Below, piece by piece: positions 9,809-17,913 of a DNA stretch of 64,000 nt. This stretch comes from Steroidobacter sp. Its GTDB lineage: Bacteria; Pseudomonadota; Gammaproteobacteria; Steroidobacterales; Steroidobacteraceae. Each line of letters begins with the position of its first letter. Within the stretch, counting starts at the first letter, position 1. The DNA lies in NCBI GenBank assembly GCA_025929585.1, contig JAICPY010000005.1:1-64000 (forward strand), read 5' to 3'. The notes below the pieces were generated by a model that was not told the DNA's origin, made no database searches, and saw only the letters and a list, made by a program, of their open reading frames with translations. A program made the position numbers and the translations under genes.

Positions 9809-10579
9809 CTACGGCCCAGTCTCACTGTGAAACTGCATAAACGCTCTCGCCGGCAACGATGTAGAAAACAAGTAGCCTTGCGCCATCTGGACACCGGAAG
9901 ATGAAAGCACTTCTGCCTGGTATTCCGATTCCACGCCCTCGGCTATCACGGTGAGTGACGAAGTACTGAGTAGCGATCTGAGACCGGCAAGCCACTCAGG
10001 CGGTGGAAGGTGTTCGATCAGCTGCGCAGTGATCGTCCGGTCCAATTTGATGATGTTGAAGGCGCAACGCGACAACAGCGCAAGATTGGCGCCGCTGAGC
10101 ATCGTGTCATCCAGCGCAAGGCGCACTCCGTATTTGGACATGGCATTGATTGCCTCAACGCCCAGCCGGTCGGGTACACCGCGCTCGGTGATCTCCAGCA
10201 CAATTTGATCGACGCGCGCCCGCAGTCCGGATCGCACGGCCGCGTACTCCAAGCCTCCCCGGCCGAGAATCTCGGGAGGCACATTGATGCTGATGTAAGC
10301 ATCTTCATGCTCGCTGAGCCAAACGCCAAGCTCGGTCGCTACGGCGTCGATTACCCAGTAAGTGAGTCGGCCCGACAGAGGTGTGTTCTCGATGAGCGGT
10401 ATGAAGCGGTGCGGCGCCAGCACGACGCCCGAGCGGTACCAGCGCACCAGCGCCTCTGCGCCAACCGAGCAGCGAGTCGCAAGCGAAACGATGGGTTGAT
10501 ACTCCAGTATCAGCTCTCCTCGATCCATCCCCTCACGGATATCCTCAATAGTGATCACGAGGGCCTCATGTCCGCACAT
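9809..10579 (-). CDS. EAL-domain protein (cyclic-di-GMP phosphodiesterase family)
   Basis: 256 residues, essentially a stand-alone EAL domain. The signature Glu is present in GAEALVRW. NVPPEIL supplies the metal-site Asn and EITER the Glu. LALDDT carries the paired Asp and IIKLDR the Lys. AEGVE and the terminal QGYLFS are also present. The catalytic ligands are therefore retained. Loop 6, normally DDFGTGYSS, reads DDTMLSGANL, which may weaken dimerisation-coupled activity. There is no sensory domain and no membrane segment. The start near 10579 is uncertain; a nearby internal Met is possible. The gene is divergent from the MASE1 kinase gene with about 200 bp between them. Confidence 0.85.
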   Translation of the reverse strand: MCGHEALVITIEDIREGMDRGELILEYQPIVSLATRCSVGAEALVRWYRSGVVLAPHRFIPLIENTPLSGRLTYWVIDAVATELGVWLSEHEDAYISINVPPEILGRGGLEYAAVRSGLRARVDQIVLEITERGVPDRLGVEAINAMSKYGVRLALDDTMLSGANLALLSRCAFNIIKLDRTITAQLIEHLPPPEWLAGLRSLLSTSSLTVIAEGVESEYQAEVLSSSGVQMAQGYLFSTSLPARAFMQFHSETGP

Positions 10580-10777
10580 TGGAATTCGGGGTCACTGTAT
10601 GCGCGATGAGACTTTTCCAACATCGGTGGAAGGGGCGCGCCGTCAGGTGGGCAATGCGATCAACACGCATTGTTCGCCGACACGCGTGTAGTATTGTGCC
10701 GACCTGCCTGTATTGTCCGCGCGCGCCACTGACCCACTACGCTTACGAGGGACGACGCCTTGTGGTGAAGCTCATCG

Positions 10778-12985
10778 ATGACTGATCAAAGGATGCCCGA
10801 TCAGCTTGTCAACGAATCGGCCGTGCCGCAGAGCAACGCTCTGCTTTTTTTGTCTGAATCATCGCCCTTCGCCGCTTTTTTGGCCTGCGGTTCGCTTTAC
10901 TACGTTGCCGCCGAAGCGGGGATTGCGTTCCGATTTACCGATGAGCCCTCGGCAGCGGTTTCCCCATCTAGCGCGTTACTCACCGCGATGCTGTTGCTGC
11001 TACCAGCTCGCCGTTGGTGGATTGCACTACTGAGCATCGTGCCCGCGCATTGCGCCGCGCACGCAAGCGAGCTTCTCCCGATGTGGCGGCTTGTTTGGCA
11101 GGTCGCCTACATCTGGACTCTCGCTGCCGCGATCGCATTCGCGTTGCGCCAAACAATCGATGCGCGTCGCCCTCTCGGTACAGTGCGCAATCTGGTGCTT
11201 TACATTGGCATCACCGCGAGCGTCTGCGCGGCAATCGCAGTGCTTGCGCCGCGTACCGTACTCACGTGGCTGGAGCTTGCAGGGCCGCAGCAGCAAACGC
11301 TTGGGCTCGCTTGGCGCTCAGTCTACCTTGCCACCTTCGTAACCATACTAACGATGACCCCTGCGTTGTTCCTGTGGGCATCGCATGGACCACGATGGTT
11401 ACGGCACGCCTCGGCGTCGCGATGTCTCGAGCTGGCTCTCATCGCGGCAGTGATCTGCGCCGCATATGCTTCCGCTTCAGTCAACTCTCAGTCGCACGCG
11501 CCACTCTACTTGTTAGCAGTCGCCGCATTATGGGCTGCGGCGCGCTTCGCAGTGGCAGGCGCCGCCTCCGCGATGTTCGTCATTGCCACGTTGTTGGTGA
11601 GTCCGGATCAAGTGCCGCATAGCTTGCTCGTTCGGCAAGCCCCGGCGGCGGAGGTTCTCGACCTGCAGATTTTCTTGATCGGCATCTCCTTGAGTGTGTT
11701 CATTCTGGCGATTCTAGTCGAGGAGCGTGACAGATCCGCTGAGTCACTGCGCCGGAGCGAAGAGCGTTTTCAGCTCGTGGTGCGAGCTACCAATGACGCG
11801 ATATTCGACTGGGACATTGTCGGCGGAAATTGGTGGTGGAGCGTGAAAGGCACCGAGCACACGCATCCTGCAGATAGATCATGCTCGAGCACTTACGAAT
11901 GGGTCGAGCGGATCCACGAAGAAGATCGCGCTCGCTACCTTCGAGAGCTCGATGCAACGCTCAGTGGCACACAGAACGCCTGGGACATCGAATATCGCTT
12001 GTGGCGCGAGGACGGCTCGATAATGCATGCACATGAGCGCGCATCCATGCTGCGGCTTGCCAACAATGCGCCTTCGAGGATGATCGGATCGCGAATCGAT
12101 GTTACAGATCGTAAGCGACGCGAGGAAGCCGACCGTGCACTCGCGCGAGCCGCCCGGCTTACCAGCCTGGGAGAAATCACCGCCTGTATCGCGCACCAGA
12201 TCAATCAGCCTCTCGGTGCCATTCTGAACAATGCCGAAGCTGCTCTTCTCTTGCTCAAATCAGGATCTCTCGAGGCTTCCGAGCTCGAGCAGATCTTACT
12301 GGATGTGCGCAGCGACGATCTAAGGGCGAGCGCAGTCATCCGCAGGCTACGTGCGCTACTGCAAGATCGCAGGCTCGAGCGCCGGCCTCTGGATCTCAAT
12401 GAGATCGCGCAAGACATCGCACATCTCGTACGCGCGGATGCGAATCGCCGCTCGATTGTATTGCATTTACATTGCGAGCCGATTCCGCTCATCGAGGGTG
12501 ACGGCACGCACCTGCAGCAAGTCTTACTCAATCTCGTACTCAACAGCATGGATGCGTTGTTAGGAGTACCTGAGCCGCAGCGTTACATCCGAGTGCACAC
12601 AGAGGTGCGTGAGGATGATGCCGTACAAGTTCGTGTCGTAGACGGCGGCTGCGGGATCTTGCCGGAGCATCTGCCGAAGGTATTCGACTCCTTTTACACC
12701 ACCAAGGACAATGGTCTTGGATTGGGTCTATCGATCGCCCGTACGATCGTGACTTCACATGGCGGAAGGATCTGGGCGGAGAACAACGAAGACGCAAGCG
12801 GCGCGACGTTTCGGTTCGAGCTTCCAGCTCTCCCTCAGGGCCGTCGTGTGCAAGGTCTAGCGTGCTGCGACGAGTCGGCCCGCATCGAACATTGGCATCA
12901 TGATCTCCATGACACCTTAGCGAAGGAATTGCCAGGCGGCGTAGATGTCCGCTCCGGCTCTCGATCATCCCCGCCGCTCAACTAA
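10778..12985 (+). CDS. MASE1-PAS sensor histidine kinase
   Basis: 735 residues. About eight membrane segments in the first 310 residues form a MASE1 sensor domain (note AVSPSSALLTAMLLLLPARRWW). A short linker leads to a PAS domain (about 330-450, starting SEERFQLVVRATNDAIFDW and ending DVTDRKRREE). The HisKA dimerisation box is AHQINQPLGAILNN with His near 473. The HATPase_c has N-box LNLVLNSMDAL, G1 VDGGCGI and G2 GLGLGLSIARTI. The FixL/NtrB-like AHxINQPL motif is typical of kinases that pair with FixJ-type regulators. It converges with such a regulator (4 bp between stops), the most likely partner. The ligand of the MASE1 domain is unknown. Confidence 0.92.
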   Translation: MTDQRMPDQLVNESAVPQSNALLFLSESSPFAAFLACGSLYYVAAEAGIAFRFTDEPSAAVSPSSALLTAMLLLLPARRWWIALLSIVPAHCAAHASELLPMWRLVWQVAYIWTLAAAIAFALRQTIDARRPLGTVRNLVLYIGITASVCAAIAVLAPRTVLTWLELAGPQQQTLGLAWRSVYLATFVTILTMTPALFLWASHGPRWLRHASASRCLELALIAAVICAAYASASVNSQSHAPLYLLAVAALWAAARFAVAGAASAMFVIATLLVSPDQVPHSLLVRQAPAAEVLDLQIFLIGISLSVFILAILVEERDRSAESLRRSEERFQLVVRATNDAIFDWDIVGGNWWWSVKGTEHTHPADRSCSSTYEWVERIHEEDRARYLRELDATLSGTQNAWDIEYRLWREDGSIMHAHERASMLRLANNAPSRMIGSRIDVTDRKRREEADRALARAARLTSLGEITACIAHQINQPLGAILNNAEAALLLLKSGSLEASELEQILLDVRSDDLRASAVIRRLRALLQDRRLERRPLDLNEIAQDIAHLVRADANRRSIVLHLHCEPIPLIEGDGTHLQQVLLNLVLNSMDALLGVPEPQRYIRVHTEVREDDAVQVRVVDGGCGILPEHLPKVFDSFYTTKDNGLGLGLSIARTIVTSHGGRIWAENNEDASGATFRFELPALPQGRRVQGLACCDESARIEHWHHDLHDTLAKELPGGVDVRSGSRSSPPLN

Positions 12986-12989
12986 GCTG

Positions 12990-13664
12990 CTACGTCGTTA
13001 TCCAAAGCCGCGATGCGGACGTGTTGGCGTGCGAGATCCCGCTGTCTAATCGCACGCTGAGGGGAGCATGGGCATCCTCTAGCAGTTTCGCTGCCTTGAT
13101 GAGATCGGGCACGGTCGCGACGCGCAGCTTTTCCATCATGCACGCGCGACGCGCCTTGATCGTACGTTCGCATAAGCCCAAATCGGCGGCGATTTGTTTA
13201 TTGAGCTTGCTGTTTGCGATACCGAAAAGAACCGCCCGTTCCACCTGAGTGAGACTTGCGAAACGCGAGTGCAGCTCGCGCGATTCGTTCTCGGCGGCTC
13301 GGCGAGCCTCATCGAGATCGACCGCTCTACGAACGGCTGGAATGAGGCGTTCAGCGCTCGCGGGTTTCACGATATAGTCGAAAGCCCCTTGCTTCATAGC
13401 CTCGACGCTGGTCAATACATCGTCCCGGCCCGTGATGACGATGACGGGATGTGTGAACCTGCGCAGCGACAATGCCTTCAGCAAATCGATGCCGCTCACG
13501 CCGGGCATCGTGATATCCAGAAGGACACAGCCGGTCCGATCGCTAGGTGGGGACGTCAAGAACTCACCGGCGCTGCGATAACCCACAGCATGCAAGCCGA
13601 CCGCGGCAAGCATCCGTATCATGCTCATCCGGAAATTGTCATCGTCATCGATCACTCGAATCAT
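12990..13664 (-). CDS. FixJ-type response regulator (REC-HTH)
   Basis: About 224 residues. The REC domain starts IRVIDDDDNFRMSM, with the phosphoacceptor in CVLLDITMPGVSG, the switch Thr in IVITGRDD and the Lys in DYIVKPAS. A coiled linker and a LuxR-type HTH follow (LTQVERAVLFGIANSKLNKQ, then ERTIKARRACMMEKL). The HTH is slightly divergent: VERAVL replaces the usual RERQVL. The start is unsure: ATG 13664 has AAGGA 11 bp upstream; ATG 13697 also fits. Longer readings start inside a heptamer repeat and are artefacts. It converges with the MASE1 kinase gene and has a copy of the 18-bp palindrome 175-208 bp upstream. It is one of two candidates for the factor binding that palindrome. Confidence 0.88.
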   Translation of the reverse strand: MIRVIDDDDNFRMSMIRMLAAVGLHAVGYRSAGEFLTSPPSDRTGCVLLDITMPGVSGIDLLKALSLRRFTHPVIVITGRDDVLTSVEAMKQGAFDYIVKPASAERLIPAVRRAVDLDEARRAAENESRELHSRFASLTQVERAVLFGIANSKLNKQIAADLGLCERTIKARRACMMEKLRVATVPDLIKAAKLLEDAHAPLSVRLDSGISHANTSASRLWITT

Positions 13665-13712
13665 CGATGCCGGGTTCCTTGCGAGTTGCACGCTCATTGG
13701 AGTTGGCGCGAT

Positions 13713-13787
13713 GTTGACGTTTGACGGTGGCAGTTGACGGTCAGAAAAGACGCCCACTTCGGCTGTCAGCCGACAACTGTCAACCGG
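13713..13787. repeat. Heptamer inverted element A (GTTGACG family)
   Basis: Left array: GTTGACG, TTTGACG, a degenerate unit and GTTGACG. The core begins with GTCAGAAAAG and includes CACTTCGGCTGTCAGCC. The right arm AACTGTCAACC is the complement of the left. The core matches elements C, D and E (GGTCAGA...TGGC). It lies upstream of the FixJ-type regulator and creates a false N-terminal extension in its reading frame. Confidence 0.75.
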
Positions 13788-13871
13788 CGACTTAACTCAA
13801 GTCCCGTGGAATCGTTCATCTCTCGACTCTTGCTGTACGAAACAAAGTAGCGGCGGGTAGGGAATGCCGCA

Positions 13872-13889
13872 ATAAGCCCTTGGGCCAAT
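13872..13889. promoter_or_regulatory. 18-bp palindrome, site 1
   Basis: ATAAGCCCTTGGGCCAAT. It is one of ten sites in the window fitting RTTRGNCCNWGGKCYAAY. It lies in the divergent region between the FixJ-type regulator and the eRF1-like/hibernation-factor operon, 168 bp before the GTG of the latter. An operator role is inferred from recurrence and position. Confidence 0.6.
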
Positions 13890-14056
13890 AATGATCGAGC
13901 GGCTGTATTTCCCAAAACACCACTCGATCCACACCACTTCTGCGTCAAGGACCAATTGTGCCTCCTCCAATACGGCTTAGTCTGCGACCAGCCGTTGCGG
14001 GAGACTCGCATCCACATGCGCTGTCGATCTCGAAAAGCTCGATCTGGAGGACACTC

Positions 14057-15193
14057 GTGGAAACGCTCGCACAAGATTTCAACGACCTGTTGTTACAGAC
14101 GCATGAGGCGCCCTGCTTGTCGCTGTATCAGCCGACACATCGCCATCATCCGGACAATCGGCAGGATCCGATTCGCTTCAGAAATCTTCTTGCCAAACTG
14201 CAACACGCTTTACGCTCGAGCTACCCGCAGCACGACCACGTCGCCTTGCTGCAACCGTTCCTCGCCCTGGCGGATGATCGGCCTTTCTGGAATCAGACAC
14301 TCGACGGACTTGCGGTACTGGCAAGCAAGACACTGCACCGCGTCTATCGCTTGCAACGAACGGTGCCGGAGAGAGCTTTCGTCGCCGATAGCTTTCATCT
14401 CAAACCGCTGATTCGCATTCTGCAATCCGCCGATCGCTATCAGCTGCTTGCGCTTACGCGCACCACGGCACGGTTGTTCGAAGGTAATCGCGATGTGGTC
14501 GACCCTTTACCGCTGGAGCCGGCTGTGCCCGGGACGATAGAAGATGCGCTCGGGCACGACCTCACCGAGCCGTATCTCACGGGATCGACGAGAACGGGAT
14601 CGGGCGCTGCCATCTTCCACGGGCACGGCTCGAAGAAGGATGAGCGAGATATGGATACGGAACGGTACTTTCGGATCGTGGATCGAACCGTATGGATGCA
14701 TCATTCGCGTCCTTCGGAACTGCCGCTCATTCTCGCCGCATTGCCGGAGCACCACGCCACTTTTCGGCGCGTCAGCCGCAATCCGCTGCTTGCCTCGGAA
14801 TCCATCGCGGTCAATCCCGATACGCTCAATGAGGAAACGCTGCGACGTCTGGGATGGCAGGCCGAGCAGCCGCGCTATCTTGCGCTCACGGCTGATCTCG
14901 TGAATCGATACCACAACGCGCTGCCGAACGGTCGCGCTTCAGATGAATTGACGCAAGTGGCGAGTGCTGCAGCGAGCGGCCGCATCGCAACGCTGCTCTT
15001 GGATGCCGATCATCATATTCCCGGTCGAATCGATACACGCAGCGGTGCTATCGAGACGGCGGCGGCGCCCGAGGTGGATGATCTGTTGGACGATCTGGGC
15101 GAATTGGTCCTCAAACGCGGTGGGCGCGCCGTTGTCATTCCCAGCGATCGAATGCCGACGCACACCGGCGCCGCCGCAATCTATAGGTACTAA
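14057..15193 (+). CDS. Bacterial archaeo-eukaryotic release-factor-like protein (baeRF family 3)
   Basis: 378 residues. The opening CLSLYQPTHRHHPDNRQDPI followed by RFRNLLAKL matches the baeRF3 family, distant bacterial relatives of eRF1/aRF1 and Pelota. These are predicted to act on ribosomes, probably in stalled-ribosome rescue. The middle contains the eRF1 domain-2-like SDRYQLLALTRT region (in the form SADRYQLLALTRTTARLFEG). The C-terminal L7Ae-like part ends KRGGRAVVIPSDRMP. GTG 14057 was chosen because GGAGG sits 6 bp upstream; a longer frame starting at 13958 has no ribosome site. The stop is 3 bp before the hibernation-factor gene, so the two are surely co-transcribed. Function in ribosome rescue is inference from fold and context. 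Confidence 0.85.
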   Translation: METLAQDFNDLLLQTHEAPCLSLYQPTHRHHPDNRQDPIRFRNLLAKLQHALRSSYPQHDHVALLQPFLALADDRPFWNQTLDGLAVLASKTLHRVYRLQRTVPERAFVADSFHLKPLIRILQSADRYQLLALTRTTARLFEGNRDVVDPLPLEPAVPGTIEDALGHDLTEPYLTGSTRTGSGAAIFHGHGSKKDERDMDTERYFRIVDRTVWMHHSRPSELPLILAALPEHHATFRRVSRNPLLASESIAVNPDTLNEETLRRLGWQAEQPRYLALTADLVNRYHNALPNGRASDELTQVASAAASGRIATLLLDADHHIPGRIDTRSGAIETAAAPEVDDLLDDLGELVLKRGGRAVVIPSDRMPTHTGAAAIYRY

Positions 15194-15196
15194 ATC

Positions 15197-15511
15197 ATGC
15201 GCGTGCAAATCAACAGCGACGATAGCGTTAAAATTCCCGAGGAGCTCGCGAGTCAAGTCATCGCGACCGTCGAAGGCGCGCTCTCGCGCTTCAGCGATCA
15301 GATTACTCGAATCGAGGTTCATCTTGCCGATACGAACGCCAACAAGGGAGGCTCCACGGACAAGCGCTGCGCTTTGGAAGCTCGTCTAGCAGGCCTGCGG
15401 CCGATCGCGGTGACGCATCGTGCCGGCACTTTCGAGCACGCAATCAGCGGTGCAGCAGGCAAGCTGCAGCGCGCCCTCGACAGCACTTTGGGCCGGCTGC
15501 GCTTGCATTAG
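15197..15511 (+). CDS. hpf: Ribosome hibernation promoting factor / RaiA family protein
   Basis: 104 residues, the size of short HPF/YfiA proteins. The fold signature is visible: an N-terminal strand MRVQINSDDSV, a helix with VEGALSRFSDQITRIEVHL, then a basic segment and the terminal helix AISGAAGKLQRALDSTLGRL. These proteins sit in the tRNA/mRNA channel of the 30S subunit and silence ribosomes in stationary phase or energy stress. It is encoded 3 bp after the eRF1-like gene and 34 bp before the MscS-family channel. This operon therefore joins ribosome silencing, possible rescue and osmotic protection. It diverges from family consensus in the middle, so the assignment is to the family only. 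Confidence 0.82.
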   Translation: MRVQINSDDSVKIPEELASQVIATVEGALSRFSDQITRIEVHLADTNANKGGSTDKRCALEARLAGLRPIAVTHRAGTFEHAISGAAGKLQRALDSTLGRLRLH

Positions 15512-15545
15512 AGTCTTGGCATGAGCATCAACCGATCCTAGCTCT

Positions 15546-16760
15546 GTGGAATTCGTAGCGAACGCGTTGACTCAGTTACAGGAGCGTCCGTGGACGATCA
15601 CGGCGCTTGAACTAGTGCTGTTGCTCGTACTCGTGTGGGTCGCATACGTATCGGCCAACTGGCTGCTTTCAAGAGGTATCGGCAGCACCGCGCCTGCCAC
15701 TGCTACGCGCTGGGACAACACGCTTCTGAATAGTGGTGTGCTCTCTCGTCTGTCGCATATCGCACCAGCGCTGGTGGTGTACTACGGCGTCATCCTCATC
15801 AATGGTTTGCCGGAAAAGGCAGTCACGGCCATCAGAGTCCTGGCGAGCGCTTACACCGCGCTTGCTATCGCCTTGTCGTTGAGTGGCGTGTTGGCCGCCA
15901 TGGGCAACATATACGAGGCCCGCTATCCGGAGCGCGCGCGGATGCGCCCGATAAAGAGCTATCTGCAAGTCGGCAAGCTCGTCATCTATCTGGTAACAGC
16001 GACTCTGATCGTGGCGATGCTGTTCAATCGTGATCCGTTATTGCTTCTGTCCGGGCTCGGTGCAATGACAGCGGTGCTGATGCTGGTGTTCAAGGACACG
16101 CTCCTGTCTCTAGTTGCAAGCGTGCAGCTAGCGACGCTCGACATGCTGCGAGTCGGTGACTGGATCGAAATGCCGCAGCTCGATGCCGATGGGCACGCAA
16201 TCGATATCTCATTGCACACGGTGAAGGTGCGCAACTTCGATAACAGCATCACCACGATTCCGACCTGGCGCTTGATCAGCGAAAGCTTCAAGAACTGGCG
16301 CGGAATCGAGGACTCCGGGGGACGTCGAATCAAACGCGCGCTGTTCCTCGATCAAAACTCGATTCGGTTTCTCGACGCCGATGATTGGAACAGCCTGCGC
16401 CGCTTTGCTTTGATCGATGACTACTTGGAGCGCAAGCGCACCGAGCTCGATGCACACAATGCCGAGCTCATAGCTGCCGGACGCGATGCGCTCAACATCC
16501 GCCGCATCACGAACGCGGGCACTTTTCGCGCATATGTGCTCGCCTATCTCAAGGCGCATCCGAGTGTTCTACAACATATGGACTTACTGGTGCGCCAGCT
16601 CCCGCCCGGCCCGACGGGACTGCCCCTTGAAATCTATTGTTTCACCTCGCCGGCCTGGGAAGAGCACGAACGCGTCCAGGCCGACATTTTCGATCACCTA
16701 TATGCCATCGTCTACGAGTTCGACCTGCGCGTGTTTCAACAACCCAGCGGCTCTCGGTGA
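15546..16760 (+). CDS. MscS-family mechanosensitive channel (YbdG/MscM-like)
   Basis: 404 residues. Four to five N-terminal helices lead to a pore-lining segment (LLLLSGLGAMTAVLMLVFKD) and the MscS beta domain (LRVGDWIEMPQLDADGHAID, NFDNSITTIPTWRLISESF). A long C-terminal cytoplasmic domain, ending with YIVYEFDLRVFQQPSG-like residues, is typical of YbdG. The pattern GDWIEM plus TIPTWRL identifies the YbdG branch, which in E. coli gives the MscM conductance. The start GTG 15546 lacks a strong ribosome site; coupling to the preceding gene is likely. It ends the operon, converging with the BON-domain gene (43 bp apart). Confidence 0.88.
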   Translation: MEFVANALTQLQERPWTITALELVLLLVLVWVAYVSANWLLSRGIGSTAPATATRWDNTLLNSGVLSRLSHIAPALVVYYGVILINGLPEKAVTAIRVLASAYTALAIALSLSGVLAAMGNIYEARYPERARMRPIKSYLQVGKLVIYLVTATLIVAMLFNRDPLLLLSGLGAMTAVLMLVFKDTLLSLVASVQLATLDMLRVGDWIEMPQLDADGHAIDISLHTVKVRNFDNSITTIPTWRLISESFKNWRGIEDSGGRRIKRALFLDQNSIRFLDADDWNSLRRFALIDDYLERKRTELDAHNAELIAAGRDALNIRRITNAGTFRAYVLAYLKAHPSVLQHMDLLVRQLPPGPTGLPLEIYCFTSPAWEEHERVQADIFDHLYAIVYEFDLRVFQQPSGSR

Positions 16761-16803
16761 CAAATCCTCGGTGCCATTGCGACTCGGTACGATTGCCACT
16801 TGA

Positions 16804-17589
16804 CTAATGACTGGCATGTGTTCGGATCGGGTTCGCGGATTCGTTTTCGCGTGCACGTGCTCGAATCAAAATACTCTCGCCGATGTCGGCAGCCGTCTGC
16901 GCTGCCTCATGCGCTACGGCTTGCGCATCCTCACTGCCCGATTCGAAGGCGTCCTTCATTCCTTCGAGCTTTTCCTCCACTTCTGCCTTGGATCGCTTCC
17001 AAAGGGCCTGGCCCGTCTCGGCACCCCACGCACTGAGTGCCTTGCGTTCCTTGACACCCCAGAATAAAAGCGCGCAACTCGTTGCGCCGACGAACACGCG
17101 CCCAGCGATAGACCATCCGTCGCTGGACTTACCGTTATGCGCTGGCCGCACGCCCTCCGCGGGCTCGCGCGGCGTCAGATGATCGGTTACGACACGCACG
17201 CCAGGCACGGCGCGAGTTTCATCTAATGCTTGTTGATGCTCGTAAGTCAGAATATCGCCACGCAAGAAGACGTTGCCGTCACGCACGGCGCACGAGATTG
17301 CTTTCGGCTGAGTCACAGAATGTTCGATTGCGTGTTTGACATTCTTGCAGATCGCCTTATCGCTCATCTCTTTGCGTCCGAGGTGAGACTTAGCCTTGCC
17401 GGCGAGATCCCCAACATGGCTCGACAGGTCGTGGCGCGCATCGCGCGTTCCGAGCTCGAGCCGCTTCGCTGTCTGCGCGCACTGGTCGCGCAGCAACAGC
17501 CGCCGACGCCGACCGCTCACGGGATCCAAGAAATACATCGTGCCTGCAGCGAGCGCCACACTCAATGCCGATCGTGTAACCGCATTCAT
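16804..17589 (-). CDS. BON-domain protein with YtxH-like N-terminus
   Basis: 261 residues. The N-terminus carries a short hydrophobic stretch and the motif YFLDPVSGRRRR common to small envelope stress proteins. A central BON domain (about 75-145) includes AICKNVKHAIEH, VRDGNVFLRGDIL and GVRVVTDHL. A second hydrophobic segment (AGRVFVGATSCALLFWG) is followed by a charged helical tail with KAEVEEKLEGMKDAFESG. BON domains bind phospholipid or membrane surfaces. A palindrome (site 2) lies about 103 bp upstream of the start, so it probably belongs to the shared regulon. The gene converges with the mechanosensitive-channel gene. Confidence 0.82.
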   Translation of the reverse strand: MNAVTRSALSVALAAGTMYFLDPVSGRRRRLLLRDQCAQTAKRLELGTRDARHDLSSHVGDLAGKAKSHLGRKEMSDKAICKNVKHAIEHSVTQPKAISCAVRDGNVFLRGDILTYEHQQALDETRAVPGVRVVTDHLTPREPAEGVRPAHNGKSSDGWSIAGRVFVGATSCALLFWGVKERKALSAWGAETGQALWKRSKAEVEEKLEGMKDAFESGSEDAQAVAHEAAQTAADIGESILIRARARENESANPIRTHASH

Positions 17590-17691
17590 AGATTCGCTCC
17601 TTCATTCCAAGAGGCGACGCCAGCAGCGCTACCTCGCATCGTTTCGGTACAGCCTGTATGCCGATGCTAGATGCTTCGAGCCGAGGGGTAA

Positions 17692-17709
17692 GATGGACCT
17701 AGGGCCAAT
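17692..17709. promoter_or_regulatory. 18-bp palindrome, site 2
   Basis: GATGGACCTAGGGCCAAT, about 103 bp upstream of the BON-domain gene. The inner TGGACC-TA-GGGCCA is well preserved, while the outer left bases deviate. Confidence 0.55.
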
Positions 17710-17732
17710 GAGCCGCTCGAACGAGCCGCACA

Positions 17733-17913
17733 GTTGGCAGTTGACGGTTGGCAGTTGACGGACGGAGGCGGAAGTTCTGGGTTGCAGGGCAGCTACAAAG
17801 CACTGTAGCCCAAGCTGCAGGCTTCTTGACGGTCAACGCTCGGCGGTAAACTTTTCCTTGCCGCGACTCGGCTCGACACTCAGGCTGCCAACTGTCAACG
17901 GCCATCCGTCAAC
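17733..17913. repeat. Heptamer inverted element B (GTTGRCR family)
   Basis: Left array 17733-17760: GTTGGCA, GTTGACG, GTTGGCA, GTTGACG. Right array 17886-17913: TGCCAAC, TGTCAAC, GGCCATC, CGTCAAC, the inverse. The 125-bp interior holds a GTTGCAGGGCAGCTACAAAG-type stem and a second TTGACGGTCAACG palindrome. The right half lies inside the 3' end of the downstream-listed MASE1 kinase gene, supplies its last 25 or so codons, and provides its TGA at 17833-17835. Confidence 0.75.

Noticed and set aside
10579-10785. 68-codon frame between the EAL and MASE1 kinase genes
   Set aside because: Low-information sequence overlapping both gene ends; no ribosome site or family resemblance.
13665-13757. Longer start for the FixJ-type regulator
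   Set aside because: The added residues (GVFSDRQLPPSNVNI) are a translation of heptamer element A.
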